Below are positions 25,549 through 34,135 of a stretch of 50,527 nucleotides of DNA, one piece after another. The position numbers and the translations under genes were made by a program. Numbering within the stretch: the first letter of the stretch is position 1; each line of letters begins with the position of its first letter. The stretch spans positions 1 to 50,527 of the forward strand of contig JAHHHI010000060.1 in assembly GCA_019359435.1 (NCBI GenBank), written 5' to 3'. A model generated the notes under the pieces. That model was given only the letters and a program-made list of their open reading frames with translations, made no database searches and was not told the DNA's origin. Source of the stretch: Kaiparowitsia implicata GSE-PSE-MK54-09C (GTDB lineage Bacteria > Cyanobacteriota > Cyanobacteriia > Elainellales > Elainellaceae).

Positions 25549-26693
25549 GACCTTTCGACCAAGCCAAATAATCGCCAGTGCAGCGAATGCCAGCCAGGGC
25601 AGCAACGCCAGGTTCAGGCTTTGCCAGCCAATAGTATTCTGCAACATCCCAGCACTGAGCGAAGCAAGCAGGCCGACGACGAAGATCGTGAGATCGTTAG
25701 TGGCCTGCGCCTTGCCCCTTTTGGCGGTGGTGTAGGTGCGGGTGAGCAGGTTGGTCCCGCCGATATAGAGGAAGTTCCAGCCCACCCCCAGCAAGATCAA
25801 TGCTGCGGTGATGGAGTAGAACCCCGTGCCCGAGAGGCTGAACAGCACGTGTCCGGTGAGCAGGACGATGCCGGCGAACATGATGCGCAGCACGCCGAAG
25901 CGGGCGATCAACGAGCCGGTGAAGAAGGACGGCAGGAACATGCCGAGCACGTGCAACTGGATGACCGTGGCCGTGGCGCCGAGGCCATGGCTGTGGTGCA
26001 CCATGGCAAGTGGGGTCGCGGTCATGGCAAGGATCATCACGCCATAGCCGGTCACAGCGCCAAAAAGGGCCACAAGATAGGTCGGTTGCCGCACGATGTC
26101 CTTGAGCGATCGAGCCGCCGCGGTGTCTTCGGCTGTATCGAACGATCTGTGGATGTTAACGCCCCAAGGACAGCTACAGCCAGCAAGGATATGAGGGCCA
26201 GGAACAGGAACGAGGCGGTGTAAGCGGGTTGCAGGAGATCGCCACCAACGCGGCCAGGAGCGGCCCCACCAGCGCGGCGACGACGCCGCCTGCCAGCACC
26301 AGCGATATCGCTCGCGGCTTGAATGTGTCGTTGGCGACTTCGGCGGCGGCGAAGCGATAGAACTGGGCGAAGCCCTGATAGGTGCCCGCCAGAAATGTGC
26401 CGAGGCAAAGCAGCGTCAATGACGACGTGAGCATGCCGACCGCGGCGAACAGGCCGCCCAGCGTCCCGAGGCTCGCGCCAGCAATGAATCCAATCCGGCG
26501 GCCGACCCGCGTCATCCACATCGAGGCCGGTACGGTTGCCACCGCAGTGCCAAGGAACATCGCCGCGATCGGCGCTGTCGCCCATTCCGGAGATGGCGCC
26601 AGGATGCTGCCCGCGAGGCCGCCAATGGTCATCACACCGACACGGTCTGAAAACAGTGCCTGCGCCGTCGCCAGCAGGAAGCATAGGCTGCAT
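25549..26693 (-). pseudogene. MFS transporter, frameshifted
   Basis: Two frames together encode one MFS protein. The first half (GGLAGSILAPSPEW, MTRVGRRIGFIAGASLGTLG, GTYQGFAQFYRFAAAEVAND) runs to about 26225. A third frame (TASFLFLALISLLAVAVLGAL) bridges to about 26150. The second half (RQPTYLVALFGAVTGYGVM, NLLTRTYTTAKRGKAQATND) ends at the copZ promoter. At least two frameshifts are needed, and the start codon is not clear. The 3' end reads through in frame into copZ because its own stop appears to have been removed when the promoter-copZ cassette arrived. Confidence 0.75.
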
Positions 26694-26719
26694 GGATTAT
26701 GGTCTCGGTTCTTGGGTGG

Positions 26720-27379
26720 TCAGGAAGCGACGATGTTGCCGGATGCTGCCCACTCGGGCATGCCGTCTTCAAGGCGTCTGGCCCTGAAGCCTCGCTTCCG
26801 CAGGCGGGCCACTGCCTCGAAGGACATGACGCAGTAGGCACCGCGGCAATAGGCGACGATGTCTTTGTCGGGATCGAGCGTTGAAAGGCGGGTATCGAGC
26901 TCGGCAAGCGGCACGTTCAATGCTCCGGGTACGTGGCCGAGAGCGAATTCGTCGGCCGGTCGGACGTCGAGCACGGTGACCATGCCGTCGCGCAGGCGGC
27001 CAGACAGTTCTTCGCGAGTGATCGGCTCGAGGCTATCCCGCTGCTCGAAATAGCCTCTGACGATCTTGTCGACTTCGGCTAGGTTATTCTCGGCCACCCG
27101 CTGGATCGCCTGCATGGCCGCCAGGGCGCTGGCGTCAGCCAAGCGATAGACGACGTACTTGCCCTGGCGCTCTGCTGCGACCAGCCCTGCACGCCGCATG
27201 GTCTGCAGGTGCGGCGAGACATTGGCGATGGGGGAACCGAGTTTTTCTGCCAGCAGATCGACGCTGCGCGGCCCCTGGCCGAGTTGCTCGATCAGCTCAA
27301 GCCGTTGCGGGTGGCCTAGCGTCTTGGCGACCAGGGCGAACTGCCCGAACAGGGCCAGCTTGGGTGAGGGGGTTGACAT
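26720..27379 (-). CDS. ArsR-family regulator fused to a rhodanese domain
   Basis: The 219-residue protein has an ArsR winged HTH at about 10-95 (FALVAKTLGHPQRLELIEQL, NVSPHLQTMRRAGLVAAER). A rhodanese domain spans about 120-215, with the active-site loop IVAYCRGAYCVMS carrying the catalytic Cys. ArsR-rhodanese fusions are predicted to sense reactive sulfur species, as BigR-type proteins do, with the rhodanese Cys handling persulfide. It is divergent from an operon for a persulfide-dioxygenase-like protein, an MFS transporter and a DsrE protein. A palindromic operator lies between them. Confidence 0.88.
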   Translation of the reverse strand: MSTPSPKLALFGQFALVAKTLGHPQRLELIEQLGQGPRSVDLLAEKLGSPIANVSPHLQTMRRAGLVAAERQGKYVVYRLADASALAAMQAIQRVAENNLAEVDKIVRGYFEQRDSLEPITREELSGRLRDGMVTVLDVRPADEFALGHVPGALNVPLAELDTRLSTLDPDKDIVAYCRGAYCVMSFEAVARLRKRGFRARRLEDGMPEWAASGNIVAS

Positions 27380-27396
27380 CAGGACATCGCTCGATC

Positions 27397-27416
27397 ATTC
27401 AATGGAATTATTGAAT
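27397..27416. promoter_or_regulatory. ArsR-type operator
   Basis: Perfect 7-bp arms ATTCAAT and ATTGAAT flank GGAATT, in an A/T-rich stretch between the divergent ArsR-rhodanese gene and the persulfide-dioxygenase-like gene. The position fits repression of both directions. Confidence 0.7.
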
Positions 27417-27466
27417 ATAATAGCCTGGACCGATCCGCAAAGGGTTGGTCTGACCGGAGTTCCATC

Positions 27467-28202
27467 ATGATACTGCGTCAATTTCTGCACTTCGACCCCG
27501 TAGGTTTCCTACCTCTTGGGCTGTGGCGGCAAGGCATCAGCGGCCGTGATTGATCCCATCGGCGCCATCGAGCCTTACCTGGAAGCTGCTGCCGCCACCG
27601 GGATGAAGATACTCTATGTGGTCGACACCCATATCCATGCCGACCACATCTCGTCGGGGCGTGCATTGGCCGAGGCGACCGGCGCCAAGTACACCCTGTT
27701 CGCAGGTGCCAACACGAATTTCGACTTTTATGGCGTGGACGATGGCAGCGTTCTTGAGCTGGGAAACGTCCTGCTCACCGTCATGCACACGCCAGGCCAT
27801 ACCCCCGAACACATCTCGCTGCTGGTCACTGATCGGAGCCGCGCCGAGGAGCACTGGTTCGTGCTGACCGGCCATACATTGATGGTGGGCGACATGGGGC
27901 GAACGGAGCTTGCCAGCAGCGCCGAGGATGGTGCCAGGGCACTGTTTGCCAGCGTGGAACGTCTCAAGGCATTGCCTGACCATATGGAGGTGCTGCCTGG
28001 AGCATTCTCCGGCTCGGTGTGTGGGCGCAGCCTCAGCGGCAAGCCGACCTCGACCATCGGCTTCGAGAAGCGGTTCAACAAGGCATTCCGAATTGCCGAC
28101 GAGGACGAGTTCGTGGCGAAAATGGTTGCTGACATCCCACCACCACCGCCGGAAGCAGCCGCCAACCGTGCCCGCAATGCCGGGCTGGAAATCGCCGCAT
28201 GA
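27467..28202 (+). pseudogene. Metallo-beta-lactamase-fold persulfide dioxygenase-like gene with a single frameshift
   Basis: The ATG at 27467 opens MILRQFLHFDPVG, but the frame then shifts near 27505 (an extra T in ggtttcc). The rest follows in another frame: GCGGKASAAVIDPIGAIEP, the metal motif THIHADH, HTPGHTPEHISLLV and GDMGRTEL. Together they give a full-length ETHE1/Blh-like protein of about 244 residues, which would oxidise glutathione persulfide to sulfite. A TTG at 27516 could start a shortened protein lacking about 16 residues. It overlaps the next MFS gene by ATGA. The lesion could be a sequencing error, because the remainder is intact. Confidence 0.8.
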
Positions 28203-29542
28203 CCGATAGTGCAGCGTTTTCAGGCGACAATGTAGGCACGCTCACGCGCGGCATACGGGAAAACCTGACGCAATTTGTCCATCAGCTTCTCCAGGTCATG
28301 CTGGTGGGCTTTGCTCTGGGCATGATGCGGACGGTCGTACCGGCCCTGGCCGAAGCCGAGTTCGGCGTGGCCCGTGGCTCCTTCATCCTCCTGACGGCCT
28401 TCGTTGTCGCTTTCGGCATGGTCAAGGGCGTGTTGAATTTCGTTGCCGGTCGGCTGTCCGAGCGAATTGGACGAAAACGCGTGCTGCTGGCCGGCTGGAT
28501 CGCGGCGCTGCCTGTTCCGTTCATGATCTACTTCGCCCCTGACTGGAACTGGATTGTCGTGGCAACCGTGCTCCTGGGCATCAATCAGGGCCTGGCTTGG
28601 TCGATGACCCAGACCTCCAAGCTCGACATTACCCGTGCTGACCAGCGTGGGCTGACAATCGGCCTTAATGAATTTGCCGGGTATGTCGGAGTGGCGGTAG
28701 CGGGCATTGTCACCGGCTACGCAGCTTCGGCGCTCGGCGCTAGGCTGGGGCTGCTGATCTTCGGACTTGCCGTCGTGATCACGGCGCTGGTGCTCACCAT
28801 GGTCTGGGTTCGCGACACCCTGCCATGGGCCAAGGCGGAGGCTGCGACGCACGCCACTGCCAAGGCCAACGATTATCGTCCGCGCTATCCGCGCAACATC
28901 TCCGACAGCCCCACGACCTGGGAAGTGTTCACTCTGATGTCCTGGCGCGACCGGCGCATGGCCGCGATCAGCCAGGCCGGGCTGGTCGAAAAGTTTGTCG
29001 ATGCACTGGTCTGGGTCATTTTTCCGGTGTTTCTGTTCCAAAAGGGCCTGGACCTCGCCTCAATCGGCTGGATCGTCGGCGCCTATGGTTTCACCTGGGG
29101 CGGCTCACAGCTCTTCACAGGGCGACTTTCCGATCATGTTGGGCGTCATTGGCCCAATGTGCTTGGCATGTGGATTTCCGGGTTTGGCGTTGCCATGGTG
29201 GTGATGGGCAGCGGGGTCTGGTGGTGGGCCGCATCGGCCGCCATCGCCGGTTTTGGCATGGCCCTGCTTTATCCCAATCTCTCGGCGGCAGTGGCCGACA
29301 TAGCGCCGCCCAGCTGGCGCGGTTCGGCCATCGGCATCTACCGGTTCTGGCGTGACCTTGGATATAGCATCGGCGCGCTCGGACTGGGGCTCGTGGCTCA
29401 TTTCAGCGGCGCACTTGAGGTGACCTTCTGGTTCGTCGCCGTCTCCATGCTCGTTTCGGGCTTTACGCTCTGGTGGTTCGGCGAGGAAACCTATCCGCGC
29501 CTCAACCCGGCGCCATCAATTTCCTCAATCCGAAGCGAGTGA
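28199..29542 (+). CDS. MFS transporter in the sulfur-detoxification operon
   Basis: The 447-residue protein has 12 membrane helices. It shows the MFS signature loop GRLSERIGRKRVLLAGW after helix 2, a matching GRLSDHVGRHWPNVLG in the second half, and a polar central loop at about 215-250. The ATG overlaps the stop of the dioxygenase-like gene, and its own stop overlaps the DsrE start (GTGA). The three are therefore one translationally coupled operon. Transporters in this position accompany ArsR-rhodanese regulators; a sulfur oxyanion such as sulfite is a guess. Confidence 0.82.
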   Translation: MTDSAAFSGDNVGTLTRGIRENLTQFVHQLLQVMLVGFALGMMRTVVPALAEAEFGVARGSFILLTAFVVAFGMVKGVLNFVAGRLSERIGRKRVLLAGWIAALPVPFMIYFAPDWNWIVVATVLLGINQGLAWSMTQTSKLDITRADQRGLTIGLNEFAGYVGVAVAGIVTGYAASALGARLGLLIFGLAVVITALVLTMVWVRDTLPWAKAEAATHATAKANDYRPRYPRNISDSPTTWEVFTLMSWRDRRMAAISQAGLVEKFVDALVWVIFPVFLFQKGLDLASIGWIVGAYGFTWGGSQLFTGRLSDHVGRHWPNVLGMWISGFGVAMVVMGSGVWWWAASAAIAGFGMALLYPNLSAAVADIAPPSWRGSAIGIYRFWRDLGYSIGALGLGLVAHFSGALEVTFWFVAVSMLVSGFTLWWFGEETYPRLNPAPSISSIRSE

Positions 29543-29904
29543 AGCCGGTCTTGAGAACACTTATCGTTATCAACGACGCGCCTTACGGTACGGAAAGAAC
29601 GTACAATGCGCTTCGCCTCGCCCTGGCTCTCCTCAAGAGTGACACCGACGCCGAGCTGACCGTGTTCCTGATGGCGGACGCCGTGGCGGCGGGACGACGA
29701 GGGCAGACGACGCCGGAAGGCTACTACAACCTGGAGCGGATGCTTCGACGCGTCTTGGCGGGCAATGGACAGGTTTTGCTCTGCGGGAGCTGTATGGATG
29801 CGAGAGCCATCGCAGAGGCCGATGTCGTCGAGGGGGCGACCAGAAGTACCATGGATGCCTTGGCAGCGGCGACCATCGCCGCCGACAAGGTCTTGGTGTT
29901 CTAG
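29539..29904 (+). CDS. DsrE/TusD-like sulfur-relay protein
   Basis: The 121-residue cytosolic protein has the DsrE fold pattern: LRTLIVINDAPYGTERTYNALRLAL at the start, AELTVFLMADAVAAGRRG, and a C-terminal GQVLLCGSCMDARAI loop whose Cys residues match the sulfur-carrying position. The GTG start overlaps the upstream MFS stop by four bases. DsrE-like proteins bind sulfane sulfur as persulfide, which fits the dioxygenase and rhodanese neighbours. Confidence 0.82.
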   Translation: MKPVLRTLIVINDAPYGTERTYNALRLALALLKSDTDAELTVFLMADAVAAGRRGQTTPEGYYNLERMLRRVLAGNGQVLLCGSCMDARAIAEADVVEGATRSTMDALAAATIAADKVLVF

Positions 29905-29938
29905 CTCAAGCACGCACCTGTCCGTCGGCATGGCGTTG

Positions 29939-30997
29939 CTAACCGTGACGGTGGCGGTGATGTAGGTCCGGATAATGTGGATGGCTGTGTCGGAGCGGCT
30001 CGTGGCGGTGCCAGTGGGAATGCGGTTCTGATATCGGGCCGTCGTGGCTGTGCTGGTGGTGCTCGTCATGCACGTGCGCGTGGTCGTGTTCGAGCGCTTC
30101 GTGATCGTGCCCATGCTCATGGCGTTCCGCGAGATGCAGATAGAGCCCGACGGCCATGAGCAGGCCGGCCCCGACGAGTTGCAGCGTTAGTGGCTCGCGG
30201 AATAGCACAATGGCCAGAACCGCCCCGATAAAGGGCGCCAGGGAAAAGTAGGCGCCCGTGCGGGCCGTGCCGAGGTGGCGCAGGCCGAGCATAAACATCA
30301 CAAGGCTGATGCCGACGCCGAAAAAGCCCACCAGGGCACCGGCCGCCACCATGAGCACTGCGGGCATGGTTGCTCCGAGCGACAGTGCCAGGACCAGGTT
30401 CGTCGTGCCGGCGACCAGCCCCTTGATCATGGCGATCTGCACCGGATCGGCCGAGGACAGCTTGCGCGTCAGGTTGTTGTCGATGCCCCAGCTCAGGCAG
30501 GCTGCCGCGATGAACAGGCTCCCGGCATCGAACCGCATTCCATCGCCAGTCCAGGACAGCAGGATCGCACCGGCCAGAATGGCTCCTGCGCCCAGGATCA
30601 GCTTCCGATCGACGTTCTCGCGAAAAACCACCCAGGCGATCGCGATGGTGGCAAGGCCCTCGAGGTTGAGCAGCAGCGACCCGGAGGACGCCGTGGTTTG
30701 GGAGAGCCCCAGCATCAGGAACAGCGGACCGAACATACCGCCGAAGACGATCACCGCGGCCAGCCACGGCCAGTCGGCTTGCTGGAGCGAGGCTTCTGGA
30801 CTGGGCAAGCCGACCAGCGACCGCCCCCGGTGAACGATGGTGAGGCCGATCCCCGCGCCCAGGTAGAGGATGCCGGCCAGCAACCACGGGTCAACCGAGC
30901 CGATGAGCAGTTTGGACAACGGGGCCGCTGCGCCGAACAGGACGGCAGAACCGAGGGCGAGTGGCACGCCCGGCCACAAATGGGAGGTTTTGGTCAT
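29939..30997 (-). CDS. EamA/DMT-family transporter with long His-rich C-terminal tail
   Basis: The 352-residue protein has ten membrane helices in two EamA repeats (GSAVLFGAAAPLSKLLIG near the start; LSWGIDNNLTRKL opening the second repeat). After the last helix (VGLYLHLAERHEHGHDH) there is a tail of about 65 residues in which roughly a third are His, in H-x-H groups, ending HHRHRHG. Such tails bind Ni, Zn or Co and occur on metal efflux proteins. The family usually exports amino acids or other metabolites, so either metal export or metal-dependent gating is possible. It stands alone, convergent with the DsrE gene. Confidence 0.78.
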   Translation of the reverse strand: MTKTSHLWPGVPLALGSAVLFGAAAPLSKLLIGSVDPWLLAGILYLGAGIGLTIVHRGRSLVGLPSPEASLQQADWPWLAAVIVFGGMFGPLFLMLGLSQTTASSGSLLLNLEGLATIAIAWVVFRENVDRKLILGAGAILAGAILLSWTGDGMRFDAGSLFIAAACLSWGIDNNLTRKLSSADPVQIAMIKGLVAGTTNLVLALSLGATMPAVLMVAAGALVGFFGVGISLVMFMLGLRHLGTARTGAYFSLAPFIGAVLAIVLFREPLTLQLVGAGLLMAVGLYLHLAERHEHGHDHEALEHDHAHVHDEHHQHSHDGPISEPHSHWHRHEPLRHSHPHYPDLHHRHRHG

Positions 30998-31052
30998 GAG
31001 CTAAGGCTAGTTGAAGCCCGCGGTTCTGCAAACCGGGCATCGGGTAGCATGG

Positions 31053-31425
31053 TCATCGGCTTTGCTGGATGTTACGTTCGCGCTCCGGCCAGGTGCCCTT
31101 GGTGTAGTCCAGGATCGCCTCGATCTGGGCATCGTCGAGAACGCCGGCATAGGCCTGCATATCGGTTTCGTAGCCTGGCGCGAGGGCGACCAGCCCTTCC
31201 TTTACGATGCGAAAGAGCTGTTCATCCGAATGATGCCAGGTGTGTCCCGTTTCATCGTGCGGCGGCGCCGGCAGCCATTGGGCAGGCGCTGCCGTCAGTC
31301 CGGTTGCTCCTGGAGGTTCGCACCGTGGCAACTGGCGCAGAACCGTCCATCTCTTGCGGCATTCCTGCTAAGGCGGACGCCGACCAGAGCGCAAGCCTAA
31401 GCGCCGCTGCCCTACGCATGGTCAT
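31053..31425 (-). pseudogene. Exported c-type cytochrome, frameshifted
   Basis: Three frames make up one protein closely similar to the cytochrome at 22.7 kb. They are a signal peptide (MTMRRAAALRLALWSASALA), the haem site GRFCASCHGANLQEQPD, and the C-terminal part PAPPHDETGHTWHHSDEQLF through DMQAYAGVLDD. Frameshifts lie near 31355 and 31295. The start ATG overlaps the MerR stop (TGATG), so the gene was co-transcribed with the regulator. Decay or sequencing error cannot be separated from the sequence alone. Confidence 0.8.
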
Positions 31426-31844
31426 CAATGCTCTGACCGACAGTGGCTGTGATCGGCCAGAGCTTCGATGATGCGGCAATCGCAGACGCGGCCATGTCCA
31501 CATTCATCCACCATCCGGGAGAGTTCTGCCTTGAGGGCCGTCAGGCTGGCGATGCGGCGGTCGATTTCAATCAGATGGTTGTTGGCGATGCTGTCGACTT
31601 GGTGGCAGGACGATTGCGGCTGGGCTGCCATGGCCAGCAATTCGCGGATGTCGTCGATCTCAAAGCCGAGTTCGCGCGAATGGCGGATGAAATTGAGGCG
31701 ATCGACTTCGGACTTGCCATACAGTCGGCGGTTGCCTTCCGTCCGCGGTGCTTCCGGCAGCAGACCGATCTGCTCGTAGTAGCGGATCGTGGGCACTTTG
31801 ACAGCGGTCTGGCGCGACAGCTCACCAATTGGAAATTTCATCAT
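31425..31844 (-). CDS. MerR-family regulator, ZntR/CadR/PbrR type
   Basis: The 139-residue protein begins MMKFPIGELSRQTAVKVPTI with the MerR HTH (RYYEQIGLLPEAPRTEGNRR), followed by the long dimerisation helix. The metal loop has a Cys near 78 (SSCHQV) and a C-terminal CGHGRVCDCRII...HSHC cluster, as in sensors of Zn, Cd or Pb. The start at 31844 or 31841 follows a GAGGCG site. It is divergent from a P-type ATPase with the proper dyad between them, so it is the direct activator of that pump. Confidence 0.88.
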   Translation of the reverse strand: MMKFPIGELSRQTAVKVPTIRYYEQIGLLPEAPRTEGNRRLYGKSEVDRLNFIRHSRELGFEIDDIRELLAMAAQPQSSCHQVDSIANNHLIEIDRRIASLTALKAELSRMVDECGHGRVCDCRIIEALADHSHCRSEH

Positions 31845-31852
31845 GACGCCTC

Positions 31853-31883
31853 TTGCTTCTCTAGTGGCTAGAGGAAGTAGCAT
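31853..31883 (+). promoter_or_regulatory. MerR-type divergent promoter of the Zn/Cd/Pb ATPase
   Basis: TTGCTT (31853-31858) and TAGCAT (31878-31883) form -35 and -10 boxes with a 19-bp spacer. The spacer holds a perfect dyad CTCTAG-TGG-CTAGAG. The CTCTAGTGGCTAGAG core resembles known CadR/PbrR operators and differs from the CTTCC/GGAAG copper sites elsewhere in this window. Confidence 0.85.
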
Positions 31884-31911
31884 CGTACGGAATCGAATGG
31901 AAGGACCGGCA

Positions 31912-34068
31912 ATGGCTGAAGCAATCACGACGAAATACCGCGTTGGCGGCATGGATTGCGCCGCTTGCGCCAGCAAGATCGAGACTGCGGTGAGCCGTAT
32001 TCCCGGGGTGACGGAGGTCGGCGCGAGCTTCACCGCCGGGACGATGAACGTCGTTCATGACGCGGTGCCGTTTGCGGCAATCCAAAAGGCCGTCAAGTCG
32101 CTTGGATATACCGTAGCGCTGGATGGCCCGACGCCTCCTGCCGCAAGGGGCCAGGGTGACAATGCCGACCACGGCGGCAGCGACAGCCATTTCGAGATTG
32201 GAGACGGTCCGTGGTGGAAGACACGCAAGGCCGTGTTGACGCTCGCCTGTGGCATTGCTCTCGTCGTGGCCTACCTTATCGGGCGCGTGGTGCCCGAAAT
32301 CGGGCATTGGGTATTTCTCGTCGCCCTTTTGGTTGGCCTTGTGCCCGTTGGCCGTCGCGCCATCGCCGGGGCGCTCGGGGGCACTCCGTTCTCAATCGAG
32401 ACGCTTATGACCATCGCCGCCGTGGGCGCCGTCATTATCGGGGCCACCGAGGAGGCCGCCACCGTCGTGTTACTCTTCCTTGTCGGTGAGCTGCTGGAAG
32501 GCGTTGCCGCCAGCCGGGCTCGCGCCAGCATCAAGGGGCTCGCCGATCTAGTTCCCAAGACCGCTCTGCTGGTCGAAGGTGAGCATACCCGTGAAGTGCC
32601 GGCCTCCAGTCTGGCCTTGAACGCCGTGATCCTGGTGCGCCCGGGCGATCGTATCCCCGCCGATGGCGACATCCTCGAGGGCCAGAGCGCGATCGATGAG
32701 TCCCCCGTCACCGGCGAGAGCCTGCCGAAGGCCAAGCAGGTTGGTGATCAGGTATTCGCCGGTACGATCAACACCGACTCTGTCCTGAAAATCCGGGTAA
32801 CGGCTACGGCAACGAACAACACCATCGCCCGCGTGGTGCGGCTGGTCGAGGAGGCCCAGGAGAGCAAGGCGCCGACTGCCCGTTTCATCGACAAGTTCTC
32901 GACTTACTACACGCCCGGCGTTCTGGTTGTCGGTGCGCTGGTGGCCATCATTCCACCGCTGCTGTTCGGCCAATCCTGGAGTGAGTGGGTCTACAAGGGC
33001 CTTGCCGTTCTCCTCATCGGATGCCCTTGCGCCCTCGTCATCTCCACTCCCGCCGCCATCGCCGCCGCACTTTCGGCTGGGGCGCGTCGCGGGTTGCTGC
33101 TCAAGGGTGGTGCAGTGCTCGAAAGCCTTCGCTCCATCACGATGGTCGCGCTCGACAAAACCGGTACCCTGACCGAAGGCAAGCCGCAGGTAACCGACAT
33201 TGTCGGTGTCGGTCGTCCCAAGGGCAAGGTGCTGTCTTTGGGTGCGACGCTCGAAACGGGGTCAAGCCATCCACTGGCGGTCGCCATTCTGGCCAGAGCC
33301 AAGGCCGACAAGGTGCCGGTGCCGCCCGCTGCGGTCGCCAAGGCGATTGCCGGCAAGGGCGTTTCCGGCACGGTCGGCGGCGAGGAAGTGTTCCTCGCCT
33401 CGCCCAGCGCCGCCGCCGAGCGGGCGCCAATCACGCCAGAACTCCAGGCCACGATCGATGGCTTCAACGACGCGGGCAAGACCGTCTCGGTCCTGATCGT
33501 CGATGGTGAAGTTGCCGGCATTTTTGCCATTCGCGACGAGCCGCGCAATGACGCGTTGGCCGGAATTCAGGCGCTCAAGGCGGCTGGGATCGGCATCGTC
33601 ATGTTGACAGGCGATAACGAGCGGACGGCCAAGGAGATCGGTTCAAAACTCGGCATCGAAGTTTGTGCCAGCCTGCTCCCTGAGGACAAGCAGCGCATCG
33701 TCCGCGAGCTGCAGGCTCAGGGCAAGGTCGTCGCCAAGGTCGGTGACGGCATCAACGACGCTCCCGCCTTGGCTGCAGCGGATATCGGCATCGCCATGGG
33801 CGGCGGCACCGATGTGGCGCTCGAAACCGCCGACGCGGCGGTGCTGCACGGTCGCGTTCTCGACATCGCTGGGATGATCGACCTCTCCAAGGCCACCATG
33901 TGCAACATCTGGCAGAACATCGCCGTCTCGCTGGGGCTCAAGGCCGTCTTTCTGGTCACCACCATCATCGGCGTGACCGGGCTCTGGCCGGCCATCCTGG
34001 CAGATACCGGCGCCACGGTGCTGGTGACGCTTAACGCCATGCGCCTGCTGGCGTGGAAGGCACGCTGA
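31912..34068 (+). CDS. zntA: Zn/Cd/Pb-exporting P1B-type ATPase
   Basis: This 718-residue inner-membrane pump has one HMA domain with GMDCAAC (residues 13-19), the D-C-A-A-C form typical of Zn/Cd/Pb pumps. Catalytic parts are TGES near 267-270, the CPC metal site at 371-373, Asp415 of DKTGTLTEG and a late [10 protein letters not shown]. The ATG at 31912 has an AAGGA site six bases upstream; an in-frame ATG at 31897 would place the start on that site. It is divergently controlled by the MerR regulator at 31.4-31.8 kb. Substrate (Zn, Cd, Pb or Co) cannot be fixed by sequence alone. Confidence 0.9.
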   Translation: MAEAITTKYRVGGMDCAACASKIETAVSRIPGVTEVGASFTAGTMNVVHDAVPFAAIQKAVKSLGYTVALDGPTPPAARGQGDNADHGGSDSHFEIGDGPWWKTRKAVLTLACGIALVVAYLIGRVVPEIGHWVFLVALLVGLVPVGRRAIAGALGGTPFSIETLMTIAAVGAVIIGATEEAATVVLLFLVGELLEGVAASRARASIKGLADLVPKTALLVEGEHTREVPASSLALNAVILVRPGDRIPADGDILEGQSAIDESPVTGESLPKAKQVGDQVFAGTINTDSVLKIRVTATATNNTIARVVRLVEEAQESKAPTARFIDKFSTYYTPGVLVVGALVAIIPPLLFGQSWSEWVYKGLAVLLIGCPCALVISTPAAIAAALSAGARRGLLLKGGAVLESLRSITMVALDKTGTLTEGKPQVTDIVGVGRPKGKVLSLGATLETGSSHPLAVAILARAKADKVPVPPAAVAKAIAGKGVSGTVGGEEVFLASPSAAAERAPITPELQATIDGFNDAGKTVSVLIVDGEVAGIFAIRDEPRNDALAGIQALKAAGIGIVMLTGDNERTAKEIGSKLGIEVCASLLPEDKQRIVRELQAQGKVVAKVGDGINDAPALAAADIGIAMGGGTDVALETADAAVLHGRVLDIAGMIDLSKATMCNIWQNIAVSLGLKAVFLVTTIIGVTGLWPAILADTGATVLVTLNAMRLLAWKAR

Positions 34069-34135
34069 GGTCATGGTCCAGAGTGGGCCAGGGCGTCAAA
34101 ATCAGGACACGCGTGACGCGGGACAGTGTAGCCCT

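Noticed and set aside
25285-26094. True MFS-HMA fusion protein
   Set aside because: The MFS half is frameshifted upstream and an ideal CueR-type promoter sits between the parts, so copZ is started on its own.
30275-31471. Plus-strand open frame of 398 residues across the EamA gene and the cytochrome relic
   Set aside because: Gln/Arg-rich mirror of two real minus-strand genes; no start context or motif.
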